A stretch of DNA of 46,753 nucleotides, from positions 1 through 46,753 of the forward strand of contig JAOMCQ010000008.1 of NCBI GenBank assembly GCA_028345095.1, given 5' to 3'. Of the stretch, positions 25,185 through 34,164 are shown piece by piece. The position numbers were made by a program, and so were the translations under genes. How positions within the stretch are numbered: position 1 is the stretch's first letter; each line of letters begins with the position of its first letter. The DNA comes from Candidatus Nitrosopelagicus sp. (GTDB lineage: Archaea > Thermoproteota > Nitrososphaeria > Nitrososphaerales > Nitrosopumilaceae). A model generated the notes under the pieces. The model was given only the letters and a program-made list of their open reading frames with translations. It had not been told where the DNA came from and made no database searches.

Positions 25185-26135
25185 TCAATCTTTCTTTTGC
25201 TGGTCGATAATTTTTCTTAATTGTGAAATATGCTCAGGATTTGTTCCACAGCATCCACCAATTATGTTAATTTGTGGATACTCTTCAATGAATGAATTAA
25301 GTGCTGATGCCATTTTTTCAGGTGTCATTTTGTATACTGCCTGACCACCTACATTTTCTGGCATTCCAGCATTTGGAACTATCAGTAAGGGTTTATGTTT
25401 TTGATCATTTAGCCACTGTATGCTTGGTTCCATCTCAATTGGACCAGTAGAACAATTTAGACCAAAAATATCAATTCCCATATCAGAGACAGTGGTATAT
25501 GCAGATTGAACATTTGTTCCTAACAGCATTTTCCCATATTGGTCCAAAGTAACATTTGAAATTAATGTAACCTTCCTTCCAATCTTCTCCATTGCTGAAT
25601 GAGATGCTTCAACTGCCAATTTCACTTCGAGAATATCTTGACTAGTTTCAATCAGTAATGCATCTACGGTTCCTTTGATTAATCCCTCAGCTTGTAATTC
25701 AAAAGCTTCTCTTATTTGAGATAAAGGCATCTGACCAAGATCAGCATCATTGGAACTAGGAAGATAGCCAGTAGGTCCCATAGAACCAACAACGAATCTT
25801 TGTCTATCAGTAAATTCATCACATACACTTCTTGCTAGTTCTGCATTTTTTTGATTTAGTTCAACGGTTTGTTCACCAAAACCATATTCATCAAGTTTAA
25901 TTTTATTTGAACCAAAAGTGTTAGTTTCAATACAATCTGCACCAGCAGTAAGATATTTTCTATGAATTTCTTTTATCCAATCAGGTTTTGTTGTAGATAA
26001 TCCATCATTGAATCCGTCTTTTCCATCTGGAAAATCTTCAGATTTTGGATCATATCTTTGAATTTCTGTTCCCATCGCACCATCAAAAAGAAGAATTCGA
26101 TTTTCTAATGCGTCAGCAAATGTTTCTTTATTCAA
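25185..26135 (-). CDS. Homocysteine S-methyltransferase domain protein (MetH N-terminal part)
   Basis: The 316-residue protein is the homocysteine-binding barrel of methionine synthase as a stand-alone gene. It begins FADALENRILLFDGAMGTEI and contains TNTFGSNKIKLDEYG and the three zinc cysteines, one in GLNCSTGP and two in the C-terminal GGCCGTNPEHI (Cys295-Cys296). The next gene supplies domains 2-4 of MetH, so both products probably work as a complex. The start is a TTG overlapping the metF stop by 4 nt (TTGA). Both pieces are complete with clean domain borders, so this is a genuine split and not a frameshift. Confidence 0.92.
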   Translation of the reverse strand: MNKETFADALENRILLFDGAMGTEIQRYDPKSEDFPDGKDGFNDGLSTTKPDWIKEIHRKYLTAGADCIETNTFGSNKIKLDEYGFGEQTVELNQKNAELARSVCDEFTDRQRFVVGSMGPTGYLPSSNDADLGQMPLSQIREAFELQAEGLIKGTVDALLIETSQDILEVKLAVEASHSAMEKIGRKVTLISNVTLDQYGKMLLGTNVQSAYTTVSDMGIDIFGLNCSTGPIEMEPSIQWLNDQKHKPLLIVPNAGMPENVGGQAVYKMTPEKMASALNSFIEEYPQINIIGGCCGTNPEHISQLRKIIDQQKKD

Positions 26136-26866
26136 TTTTGTAATCGTGTTAAGAAATCTAAAGCTCCTTTAAAATCATTTGGAGATGTGAGTAAAACATC
26201 TCCAGTAATACTCTCAATTTCGAGAACAAAAGACGAGAAGTTATCCTCATAGTTAGACCAATCAAGGTTAAGAAATTGTGCAGAACGTGAATTTTTAGGT
26301 GAAGGGAATAACAAACAAGGAATTATAGAAAATCCTTTTGGATTCAGATAATCATGTAATCTTTTAACTTGAGAGGTATCATGTACTACCTGCGTTACAA
26401 AACCATTTGGATTAGAGTTTACTTTCTTAGATATTTTTTCAAAGTTAGGTCTACTTGGTAATGATAAATAGAAATTGATTTTTTCTCCAAAACCATTTTG
26501 AATTAAATGATTAACAGCAAAGCTTGGAATAACTCCAGATTTGTAATTATTTTCAGGAGAAGGATCACCCATCAAAATTAAAATTCCATCAAGATTGGCA
26601 TGTATTGCAGAATCAACAAAATCAACAATCTGAGGAATTTTTTTATCAATTACTCGTAAACTAATAGTTACTCTAAGTTTTGGATATTTTTGTTTAATTT
26701 CTGCACCAATAATTAATGGAGATATTCTCTCAATTCCCAAAACAGAATCAGTTACATGAATTCCATCACAAAATTTACTAATCTGTTCGATTCTCTCATC
26801 TAGTAACTCAATTCTTGAGGAAGGATCAGACACCTTTGGAGGGTTAATCTCATATCTTATTGTCAT
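26132..26866 (-). CDS. metF: Methylenetetrahydrofolate-reductase-like protein
   Basis: This 244-residue TIM-barrel protein of the MTHFR family probably makes the methyl-tetrahydropterin used by the methionine synthase encoded downstream. The visible family features are an N-terminal YEINPPKVSDPSSRI (like the EFFPPK of MetF), DGIHVTDSVLG, a GILILMGDPSP block and GFVTQVVHD. It is shorter than bacterial MetF (about 290), and several MetF residues are not obvious, so the reductase assignment rests partly on the operon. A TTTTAAT box lies about 27 nt before the ATG. It is the first gene of the metF-hcy domain-metH unit. Confidence 0.82.
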   Translation of the reverse strand: MTIRYEINPPKVSDPSSRIELLDERIEQISKFCDGIHVTDSVLGIERISPLIIGAEIKQKYPKLRVTISLRVIDKKIPQIVDFVDSAIHANLDGILILMGDPSPENNYKSGVIPSFAVNHLIQNGFGEKINFYLSLPSRPNFEKISKKVNSNPNGFVTQVVHDTSQVKRLHDYLNPKGFSIIPCLLFPSPKNSRSAQFLNLDWSNYEDNFSSFVLEIESITGDVLLTSPNDFKGALDFLTRLQN

Positions 26867-26955
26867 ATGGAAAATGATGAAACACTTGATTAAAACTTCT
26901 CTATGTTTAATGATTTACTGATTAGGTTTTTATCTAATTTTTACAGATTTGATGT

Positions 26956-28416
26956 ATGAGAAAATTCGCTTTTGTAATAGTATCATTGGCACTGTTTTCA
27001 GTATTTTATCCCGGATTAGCAGATGCAGGGATGTACGGAGAGGTATACATTCCAGAACATGAGTTTGTAGGATTTTATGATGAAGACGGCGTGTACACAG
27101 TATTTGCTGGTGTAAAAAATAAAGAATATTTCACAATACAACCAACTATCACACTTTCTGTCACGGATGGTAACCAAAGATTTGAACAAACTCACAAGTT
27201 ATCTGCAATCGAACCTGACAAAATGCTTCCATTGAAATTACAATTTTCTGAAGTTACAGGTCCATCACCAGTTTTAGAAGAACCATTGATAACATATGAA
27301 GAAACAATAAATCAATATGTTGGAGGGTACGTGCTTTACGATTCTTTAGACATACAAGATGATGGCAGTATTGTTGGAAAGATTAGAAATGGAGGAGAGA
27401 CAACATTTGAAAAATTTCGAATTTATGCTTTGATAAAAGATGAAGATGACAACATATTGGATGTTTCATCATCAGAAATATTTCATGCAATGAAACCTGG
27501 CGAGGTTTTAGATTTCAAAATGCTTGCATCACCACATATTTCACAAGATGTTGATTACTACAGTTGTTTTGCATTTGGAGATGATGCAATAATGCCTTTG
27601 ACAGTAAAACAAAATGATGAAACATTCACTTTCAGATATACTGCAAATGCATGGTTCAAAGATGCAAAATTTACAGATGATGGAACTGAATTAAACATGT
27701 ATTCAACAAATGGATTCCAGCTTCCAGTTATAGGAAGTTTTGAATTTCCTACAAATTCCCTTAATGAAAAATATGAAGTAGTTTTAGATGGAGAAAAAAT
27801 GGTCAAAGGTGCAAGTGCAAAAGATCCTAAAATTAAATTTACAGAAACAGTGGAAACATTACAGAGTATAGATGAAATGGGAAATTGGCATCTCTACTTT
27901 GAAGTACCAGAAGCATTTCAAGGAAATGTAAAAATTTCAGGTTTCATGGAGAATGATGGAACTGCAGTGGTACCTGATGAAATTGATTTAACAACTCTAA
28001 TTTATTATGAGATTAAAGGAGGCGAGGTTTTAGACATTACAGCAAAACCAAAAAAAGCATCATTAGTTATCAACATGGATACAACTGAAGATGGCGAATT
28101 ATCATTGAAAATTAATGATTTTCTTGTAAGACCATTTGACAATGGTGAGTTTATAGCACAAATTCATTCTGAGCCAGGTTTGTTTAATGATGAAGTAGAG
28201 ACATTGTACATAACAGATGAATTTGGATTTGAGAAAGGATTAACAATTACTATTCCATTCAAGAAAGGTACTGAAAAAATAGAGATTTTTGGTAGTTATG
28301 TTGTCCCAGAATTCGGCCAAATGGTGATGATAGTCTTGGCAGTGACAATTATTGGAATTGTGATTATTTCAAGAAAGACAAACTCATTTAGTAATTTGTT
28401 TTACACAAAAATGTGA
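26956..28416 (+). CDS. Large PEFG-CTERM surface protein
   Basis: The 486-residue protein has a signal peptide (about 1-24, ending LADAG). Several beta-rich domains follow, including a C-terminal one with RPFDNGEFI and TEKIEIFGSY. Then comes the sorting signal VVPEFGQMVMIV, a hydrophobic helix and a basic tail (SRKTN). This is the thaumarchaeal PEFG-CTERM pattern, thought to be processed by an archaeosortase. Low Cys content suits an extracellular structural or adhesive protein; no enzyme motif is seen. A TTTTTAT box about 25 nt upstream fits a leaderless start. The Nudix gene start overlaps its stop (GTGA). Confidence 0.85.
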   Translation: MRKFAFVIVSLALFSVFYPGLADAGMYGEVYIPEHEFVGFYDEDGVYTVFAGVKNKEYFTIQPTITLSVTDGNQRFEQTHKLSAIEPDKMLPLKLQFSEVTGPSPVLEEPLITYEETINQYVGGYVLYDSLDIQDDGSIVGKIRNGGETTFEKFRIYALIKDEDDNILDVSSSEIFHAMKPGEVLDFKMLASPHISQDVDYYSCFAFGDDAIMPLTVKQNDETFTFRYTANAWFKDAKFTDDGTELNMYSTNGFQLPVIGSFEFPTNSLNEKYEVVLDGEKMVKGASAKDPKIKFTETVETLQSIDEMGNWHLYFEVPEAFQGNVKISGFMENDGTAVVPDEIDLTTLIYYEIKGGEVLDITAKPKKASLVINMDTTEDGELSLKINDFLVRPFDNGEFIAQIHSEPGLFNDEVETLYITDEFGFEKGLTITIPFKKGTEKIEIFGSYVVPEFGQMVMIVLAVTIIGIVIISRKTNSFSNLFYTKM

Positions 28417-28967
28417 GTGTAAACAAAATTAGAGAATCATTAACATCTGAAATTTATCCAGTTTTAGAAGAGAATTATGAAACAAAATTAGCATCAGTTT
28501 TAATTATAATTTTTGCGGATTCACCAAAAATTTTAATGATTAAAAAACCAATCACAATGAACCATCACGGAGGAGAAATAGCATTTCCAGGAGGAAAGAT
28601 ATCTGATGAGGATAATGACTTGTTAGACACCGCAATTAGAGAAACCAAAGAAGAAACCGGGATTATAGTTCAGCGTGGAGAAATTTTAGGTCAACTGAAA
28701 CCTGTTACAACATTAAATTCAGGATTTACAATTTTACCATTTGTCTGTATGTTAAATGAAATTAAAAATTTAATACCTAATTCAGAAGTAGATGAATTTT
28801 TAGAGATCCCATTGATGCCATTTTTACAAACACTTGCAGATGATTCAGATCCAGAACATAACTCAATTCAAGAAATGTACACATTCACATTTGAGAAACA
28901 CCTGATATGGGGTGCTTCAGCAAGAATGCTGAAGCAGATTGTAACAAAATTGAGAACGAATGGTTAA
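28413..28967 (+). CDS. Nudix hydrolase, CoA-pyrophosphatase (NudL)-like
   Basis: The 184-residue protein has the Nudix box: GGKISDEDNDLLDTAIRETK then EETGI, preceded by HHGGEIAFPGG as in coenzyme-A diphosphatases of the NudL/NUDT7 type. The loop before the REx2EExG core is slightly longer than the textbook box, as in that subfamily. Substrate assignment to CoA is inference from the HGGEIAFPGGK pattern. The start is a GTG overlapping the stop of the preceding surface-protein gene by 4 nt, so translation is coupled. Neighbouring functions do not explain the pairing. Confidence 0.85.
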   Translation: MSVNKIRESLTSEIYPVLEENYETKLASVLIIIFADSPKILMIKKPITMNHHGGEIAFPGGKISDEDNDLLDTAIRETKEETGIIVQRGEILGQLKPVTTLNSGFTILPFVCMLNEIKNLIPNSEVDEFLEIPLMPFLQTLADDSDPEHNSIQEMYTFTFEKHLIWGASARMLKQIVTKLRTNG

Positions 28968-29009
28968 GTTAACCTCTTCTTTCAAATTAGGTGATTAAAG
29001 AATAAACAT

Positions 29010-30137
29010 GTGTTACAAAGGGATAATCTAAATAACTTAGTTAGAGGAACGACATTTTTCCAACATTCTGGAATAGCAATTACATTTGTTTTTATGCCAA
29101 TTATTGCAAGCCTTGTTGCGGAATCTGTTTTTGAGATTGGAATAATTGTTGCATCATTTGCGTTTGCACAAATTCTAACTGAGACATATTTTGGTCGTAT
29201 GTCAGATAGAAAAGCAAAACGATTACTATTCATAAGAGTAGGTTTTATTTTATGTGCAATTACATTTGGTTTGCATTATTTTGCAGACAATACAACATAC
29301 CTAATCATAGCGAGATTAGGTGCAGGAATTGCATCAGGAATTATGATTCCACCAATGTTAGCATACGCATACGAGGCAGGAAAAGGAAAATCCAAGGTTG
29401 CATCAGTAATATCATTTCATGCTTTAGGATGGATGGCAGGCATAGTTGCAGCAGGACTAGCTAACGATGAAAAATTAATTTTTGTGGTGAGCAGTTGTTT
29501 TTTCATCATAGGATTTATCATTTCATTGAAACTTCCTAAAATACAAACGGAAAAAATTGTAGAAAAAGGAATAATCAAGAAGATCATTGTAAAAAACAAA
29601 TTTCTTTTTTCATCATTACTAATTCGCCATATTGGTGCTGCTGCTGCATGGACAGTTTTACCCATCATGTTAATGGAGTATTTTGGTGCAGAATTATATC
29701 AAGTTTCAATGATATATGTAGCAAATACACTAACTGCATTTCTCGTAATGAATTTGATGTCAAAGAGAATTCAGATTCAAAATATAACAAAATTCAAGAT
29801 TGGAATAGGAATGACGGTCATAGTATTTGTTGGATTAGCATTAATTACAGATTGGTGGATGGCATGGCCATTCATGGCCATAGTTGGATGTTCATGGGCA
29901 TTTTTGTTTATTGGAGGAAACTTCCATCTGATGGAAAACAATCCAAGATCAACATCGACAGCAATTTTTAGCTCTACATTAGCAATTTCCACAGTTATTG
30001 GTCCAGTGATTGCAGGAATCATTGCATACTATACAGACTATACAGCAGTCATGATTTTTGCAGTTGTAGTTACACTAACAGCATTCATAATTTCAACTAA
30101 AATGAAGTCAGAAAAACCTAACGAAGTCCCCATTTAG
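29010..30137 (+). CDS. Major facilitator superfamily transporter
   Basis: This 375-residue polytopic protein has about 11-12 hydrophobic helices in two halves. The loop between helices 2 and 3 reads FGRMSDRKAKR, the MFS signature (G-x-x-x-D-R-x-x-R/K). Charged loops separate helix pairs, with a longer central loop near residue 175-200. Substrate is unknown; drug or metabolite efflux are options. The start is a GTG; an out-of-frame ATG lies 2 nt earlier and stops quickly. Its 3' end overlaps the convergent ABC permease gene by 20 bp. No operon partner is seen on its strand. Confidence 0.85.
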   Translation: MLQRDNLNNLVRGTTFFQHSGIAITFVFMPIIASLVAESVFEIGIIVASFAFAQILTETYFGRMSDRKAKRLLFIRVGFILCAITFGLHYFADNTTYLIIARLGAGIASGIMIPPMLAYAYEAGKGKSKVASVISFHALGWMAGIVAAGLANDEKLIFVVSSCFFIIGFIISLKLPKIQTEKIVEKGIIKKIIVKNKFLFSSLLIRHIGAAAAWTVLPIMLMEYFGAELYQVSMIYVANTLTAFLVMNLMSKRIQIQNITKFKIGIGMTVIVFVGLALITDWWMAWPFMAIVGCSWAFLFIGGNFHLMENNPRSTSTAIFSSTLAISTVIGPVIAGIIAYYTDYTAVMIFAVVVTLTAFIISTKMKSEKPNEVPI

Positions 30138-30876
30138 TCATAACTTTATCTTCTAATTTTTTAAAGACAAAGCCATCAATTAGAATTCCAATTCCCATTA
30201 TTACAAGCATCATTGCAATAACTTGAGATACATCATTTAGTTGCCTTCCAACATTTAACAAGAATCCAAGACCCAAAAATGAGAAAAGAAGTTCTGCACC
30301 AATTACACCTCTCCATGCAAACGCCCATCCTTGTTTGAATCCAGAAATCATATATGGAAATGCAGCAGGTATGAGGATTGTCGTTACCAGTTGACCGCCT
30401 TTAGCACCCATATTTCGTGCAGCTTCAATAAATGACGGATCGATATTTTTCACTCCAGTGTACGTATTGATTGTGACAGCAAAAATTGCACCAATTGCAG
30501 TCACAAAGATTATTCCAGAATCAGACAGACCAAACCATAAGATTGCAAGTGGAACCCAAGCTACAGAAGGAATTGATTGTAATCCAAGTACAAGGGAACC
30601 AATAGTTTGATTTACAGTCTCAACACGAGCCATGAATATTCCAAGTAACATTCCACCACCAATTGCAATGGATAATCCAATTACCAAACGCCACATGCTA
30701 GTTCCTATTCCATAAAACAGACTTCCATCAGATATACCATAAAGTAGATCTTCTCCAACTTCTATAGGAGAAGGAAATATGTTATCAGGCCAGATTTCTG
30801 CAGAATCAATTCCTTGCCAAACAATTATGATTAGTACATAAAATGCAATTTTTTTACCTAAGAGATTTGTTTTCAT
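30118..30876 (-). CDS. ABC transporter permease, NitT/TauT family
   Basis: The 252-residue inner-membrane permease has about six helices and the EAA cytoplasmic loop (FIEAARNMGAKGGQLVTTIL) that contacts the ATPase. It is of the SsuC/TauC/NrtB type, with VPLAILWFGLSD as a typical piece. It is the third gene of an SBP-ATPase-permease operon on the minus strand, 11 bp after the ATPase. Such systems import sulfonates, taurine, nitrate, bicarbonate, or thiamine precursors. Which one is not decidable from sequence alone. Confidence 0.9.
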   Translation of the reverse strand: MKTNLLGKKIAFYVLIIIVWQGIDSAEIWPDNIFPSPIEVGEDLLYGISDGSLFYGIGTSMWRLVIGLSIAIGGGMLLGIFMARVETVNQTIGSLVLGLQSIPSVAWVPLAILWFGLSDSGIIFVTAIGAIFAVTINTYTGVKNIDPSFIEAARNMGAKGGQLVTTILIPAAFPYMISGFKQGWAFAWRGVIGAELLFSFLGLGFLLNVGRQLNDVSQVIAMMLVIMGIGILIDGFVFKKLEDKVMTKWGLR

Positions 30877-30887
30877 TGAATAAACAC

Positions 30888-31643
30888 CTATTTTGGCCCC
30901 TGATGCCTTAATGCAGCAAGAATTTGTTTTTCAAATTTTCCTAAATTTTCATCTTCTGCAACACGAGGTCTTTTGTAATCAATATCAAGAGATTTTTTTA
31001 CAACTGAAGGTCTGTGGCTAAATACTGCAACACGTGAACCAAGTACAGCTGCCTCAGGCACATTATGCGTTACAAATATGATGGTTTTTTTCGTTTTTTG
31101 CCAAATCATTTGCATTTCAACCAAAAGTAAATCTCTAGTCTGAGAATCAAGGGCTGCAAAAGGCTCATCCATTAATAATACATCAGGATCCATCACAAGT
31201 GCACGTGCAATAGCAACACGCTGTTTCATTCCAGTAGATAATTGATACGTGTATGAATTTGCAAATTGAGATAATTGCATCATGTCAAGATATCTTTTGG
31301 ATATATCATGACGTTTTGTCTCCGGTATACCTGCAACTTTCAAACCATATTCAACATTATCTTCTACAGTTAACCATGGAAATAATGCACCTTCTTGGAA
31401 TACCATTATTCTATCAGGCCCAGTGTTAACAAGTTTTTTTCCATCAAGCAATATTTCTCCTTCGTCGGGTTTTTCCAATCCTGCCAAAATTCTAAGAAAA
31501 GTTGATTTACCACATCCAGATGGACCGACTATACAAACAAACTCCCCATCATCAACGGTGAGATTCACTCCACCAATGGCTTTGAGAGGTTTGCCATCAT
31601 GTTGAAAATATTTTACAATATTTTTTGCTTCTATCTTACCCAT
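30888..31643 (-). CDS. ABC transporter ATP-binding protein, NitT/TauT family
   Basis: This cytoplasmic ATPase of about 251 residues has Walker A GPSGCGKST, the Q-loop in MVFQEGALFPW, the signature LSTGMKQRVAIARAL, Walker B VLLMDEPFAALD, and a switch His in FVTHNVPEA. The signature is LSTGM rather than LSGGM, a small change. I prefer the ATG at 31643 (MGKIEAKN), overlapping the binding-protein stop by 8 nt, over an in-frame ATG five codons earlier. No C-terminal regulatory domain is present. Confidence 0.93.
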   Translation of the reverse strand: MGKIEAKNIVKYFQHDGKPLKAIGGVNLTVDDGEFVCIVGPSGCGKSTFLRILAGLEKPDEGEILLDGKKLVNTGPDRIMVFQEGALFPWLTVEDNVEYGLKVAGIPETKRHDISKRYLDMMQLSQFANSYTYQLSTGMKQRVAIARALVMDPDVLLMDEPFAALDSQTRDLLLVEMQMIWQKTKKTIIFVTHNVPEAAVLGSRVAVFSHRPSVVKKSLDIDYKRPRVAEDENLGKFEKQILAALRHQGPK

Positions 31644-32667
31644 TATGATTTTCCTCATTTGATGTCACTGATATATTTTCATGATAAAAAATTCCATCTA
31701 GTGTGTAACCATCACGTCCAAGATATCCAAGTGTATCAGCACGTTCAGCAAATGTATGTACAGAATTTTCTAATGGTTCAGATGTAATTATTATGTTTGA
31801 GAATGATTTTTCCACAATATTTTCAGGTAATGTTCTTCCCATGTAACTTTTCAAAAATTCATTGTAAAGTTTTTTGGATTCATCAGGATGATTATTTATC
31901 CATTGAACAGTTTGTTTATTTGCATTTATCCATTTTTTAATTATTTCAGGATTTTTTTCAATGTAATCAGATCGACCTATTAACAATACAGATGAAAATT
32001 GATTTTCTGGCCAAAATTCATTTTCATCAAACAAACGAATTCCATCCAACTCTTCAACTAGCATAGTTGCCCAAGGTTCAGGAACCCATGCACCATCAAT
32101 GTCACCCTTTGCAAAGAGGGTGTAAATATCAGGATTTGCAATATTCAAGACAAATATATCGCCTCCTTTTTCAGCAGGCTTTAACCCATTTTCTGCAAGA
32201 TAATGACGAAGTGACACATCTTGTGTGTTACTAATTTGAGGAGCAGCAACTCTCTTTCCAGAATAATTTTCAATTAATTCCAGTCCAGAATTCTTTTGTA
32301 TCACATAACTTGCACCACCATTTGCTGCACCAGCGAGAATTTGTAGGTCATTACCATCAGACTTAAGAAAACCATTGATTACAGGTCCAGGTCCAACATA
32401 TGCAATGTCAACGGAATTTGAAAAAATTGATTCAATTACTTGAGGACCACTATCAAATATTTTGACTTCTATGTCTAAGTCATCATCTAGATTATCGGCA
32501 AAAGTTTGAGTTTCCATTCCTACAATTGGAACTGCATGAAGAATACTTGGAAAAAATGCCACACGTATTTTGTTTTGAGAATCATCAATAGAAGCTTGAG
32601 TCAAGCCTATGAGAGCGATAATTCCAATAATTGCAATTGCAATGCCAACCAGATACGGGATTTTCAT
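31636..32667 (-). CDS. ABC transporter substrate-binding protein (SsuA/THI5/NMT1-like)
   Basis: The 343-residue exported protein has an N-terminal signal anchor (about residues 5-25) and no lipobox cysteine, so it is probably held to the membrane by its uncleaved helix. The type 2 periplasmic-binding fold is visible: IRVAFFPSILHAVPIVGMET, VDIAYVGPGPVINGF, YSGKRVAAPQ, GDIDGAWVPEPWATML. The WVPEPWA stretch is usual for nitrate/sulfonate/taurine-like binding proteins. It is the first gene of the operon and a TATTTAAC box lies about 26 nt before the ATG. The true ligand is unknown. Confidence 0.88.
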   Translation of the reverse strand: MKIPYLVGIAIAIIGIIALIGLTQASIDDSQNKIRVAFFPSILHAVPIVGMETQTFADNLDDDLDIEVKIFDSGPQVIESIFSNSVDIAYVGPGPVINGFLKSDGNDLQILAGAANGGASYVIQKNSGLELIENYSGKRVAAPQISNTQDVSLRHYLAENGLKPAEKGGDIFVLNIANPDIYTLFAKGDIDGAWVPEPWATMLVEELDGIRLFDENEFWPENQFSSVLLIGRSDYIEKNPEIIKKWINANKQTVQWINNHPDESKKLYNEFLKSYMGRTLPENIVEKSFSNIIITSEPLENSVHTFAERADTLGYLGRDGYTLDGIFYHENISVTSNEENHNG

Positions 32668-32800
32668 AAAACAGCGTTATACCTGAAAGTTAAATAGCCA
32701 TCGAATTTTAGCTGTAGCTATTCATTTTCTAAATGGAATCTTGAGCCCAAAAATGTTATCATAAAAGATAAATGCCCACATACATTCAAACAGTTGCATT

Positions 32801-33976
32801 ATGAAACAAAAATCAATACTTGCATTTTCAGGAGGACTAGATACATCAGTAGTTGTAAAATATATGCAAGACATACATGATATGGATGTAATTACAGTAA
32901 CAGTCGACGTAGGTCAAGGAGATGACAATAATAAAATTGCAAGTAAGGCAAAAAAACTAGGAGTTAAGAAACATTACAATATTGATGCAAAAAAAGAATT
33001 TGTTACAGACTATATTTTTCCAGCAATCAAGGCTAATGCGTTATATCAAAAGAAATATTGTCTTGCAACAGCATTGGCAAGGCCATTAATTGCACACAAA
33101 GTACTTGATATTGCAAAAAAAGAAAAAGTTTCATCATTAGCACATGGTTGTTCAGGTAAAGGAAATGATCAAGTACGTTTTGATAATACATTAAGAGCAG
33201 GATCTAATCTTCCAATCATCGCTCCAATTCGTGATATGAATTTAGACCGTGAAACTGAATTAAAGTTTGCAAAAAAACATGGAATTGAGATAGACAATGT
33301 TGCAAAAAAATTCAGTATTGATCAAAATTTATGGGGAAGGGCAATAGAAGGCGGAGTTTTAGAAAATCCATTCAATGAACCACCCGATGATGTATTCATT
33401 TGGATTAAGACAAAGAATTTACCTGAAAAGCCTACCTACTTGAAAATCAAATTCAATAAAGGAATACCAGTTGAAGTAGATGGTAAAAAAATGCCTCCAG
33501 TAAAATTAGTAGAATATATAAATAAAAAAGCAGGTTCCCAGGGTGTAGGAATAATTGATCATATAGAAGATAGAGTGGTTGGAATAAAATCTCGAGAAGT
33601 CTATGAAACACCAGCTGCAATTTGTCTAATTGAAGCACACTCAGATCTTGAGAAAATGGTACATACAAAACATGAAACAAAATTCAAGACATTGGTTGAC
33701 GATGAATGGGCATGGTTAGTTTATTCAGGATTATGGGATGATCCATTGAGAAAAGAATTGGATGAGTTCATAGAACAGGCTCAAAAACGTGTAACAGGAA
33801 CTGTAAAACTAAAACTTCACAAAGGTAGTGTCAGGGTTGTCGGAAGGGAATCAAAATATTCTCTGTATAGTCACGACATAGCCACATATGGAAAAGATTC
33901 AACATTTGATCAAAAATTAGCAAAAGGATTTGTTGAATTATGGGGAATGCAGTCAACAGAAGCTAATAAATTCTAG
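32801..33976 (+). CDS. argG: Argininosuccinate synthase
   Basis: ArgG joins citrulline and aspartate using ATP. The 391-residue protein has the P-loop-like LAFSGGLDTSVVVKYM at the N-terminus, AHGCSGKGNDQVRF near residue 115, and APIRDMNL. Length is normal. It is the first gene of the long plus-strand arginine/lysine cluster and lies 20 bp before the LysW carrier gene. The argininosuccinate lyase (ArgH) and carbamoyltransferase (ArgF) genes are not in the window. Confidence 0.96.
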   Translation: MKQKSILAFSGGLDTSVVVKYMQDIHDMDVITVTVDVGQGDDNNKIASKAKKLGVKKHYNIDAKKEFVTDYIFPAIKANALYQKKYCLATALARPLIAHKVLDIAKKEKVSSLAHGCSGKGNDQVRFDNTLRAGSNLPIIAPIRDMNLDRETELKFAKKHGIEIDNVAKKFSIDQNLWGRAIEGGVLENPFNEPPDDVFIWIKTKNLPEKPTYLKIKFNKGIPVEVDGKKMPPVKLVEYINKKAGSQGVGIIDHIEDRVVGIKSREVYETPAAICLIEAHSDLEKMVHTKHETKFKTLVDDEWAWLVYSGLWDDPLRKELDEFIEQAQKRVTGTVKLKLHKGSVRVVGRESKYSLYSHDIATYGKDSTFDQKLAKGFVELWGMQSTEANKF

Positions 33977-33996
33977 AGATTGGTGCAAAAAAAAAT

Positions 33997-34164
33997 ATGA
34001 ATTGTCCAGAATGTGACGCAAATATGAAAATCCCAGAAGATGCCGCTGTAGGTGAAATTGTTTCTTGTGGAGATTGTGGTGCAGACTACGAAATCTCAAA
34101 AAAAGAAGGTTCCAATATTGAGTTAAAAGAAGCAGAAACCGTTGGCGAAGACTGGGGAGAGTAA
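33997..34164 (+). CDS. lysW: LysW1: amino-group carrier protein ending in EDWGE
   Basis: The 55-residue acidic protein begins MNCPECDANMKIPEDAAVGE and has a zinc-binding CPxC...CxxC (Cys3, Cys6 and the CGDC pair). It ends in the conserved carrier tail EDWGE. In this family the C-terminal Glu accepts the amino group of glutamate or 2-aminoadipate, so the intermediates stay protein-bound through the LysX-Z-Y-J-K steps. The next gene, its ligase, starts on the base after the stop. The gene is too short for usual ORF cut-offs and is easily missed. Confidence 0.93.
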   Translation: MNCPECDANMKIPEDAAVGEIVSCGDCGADYEISKKEGSNIELKEAETVGEDWGE

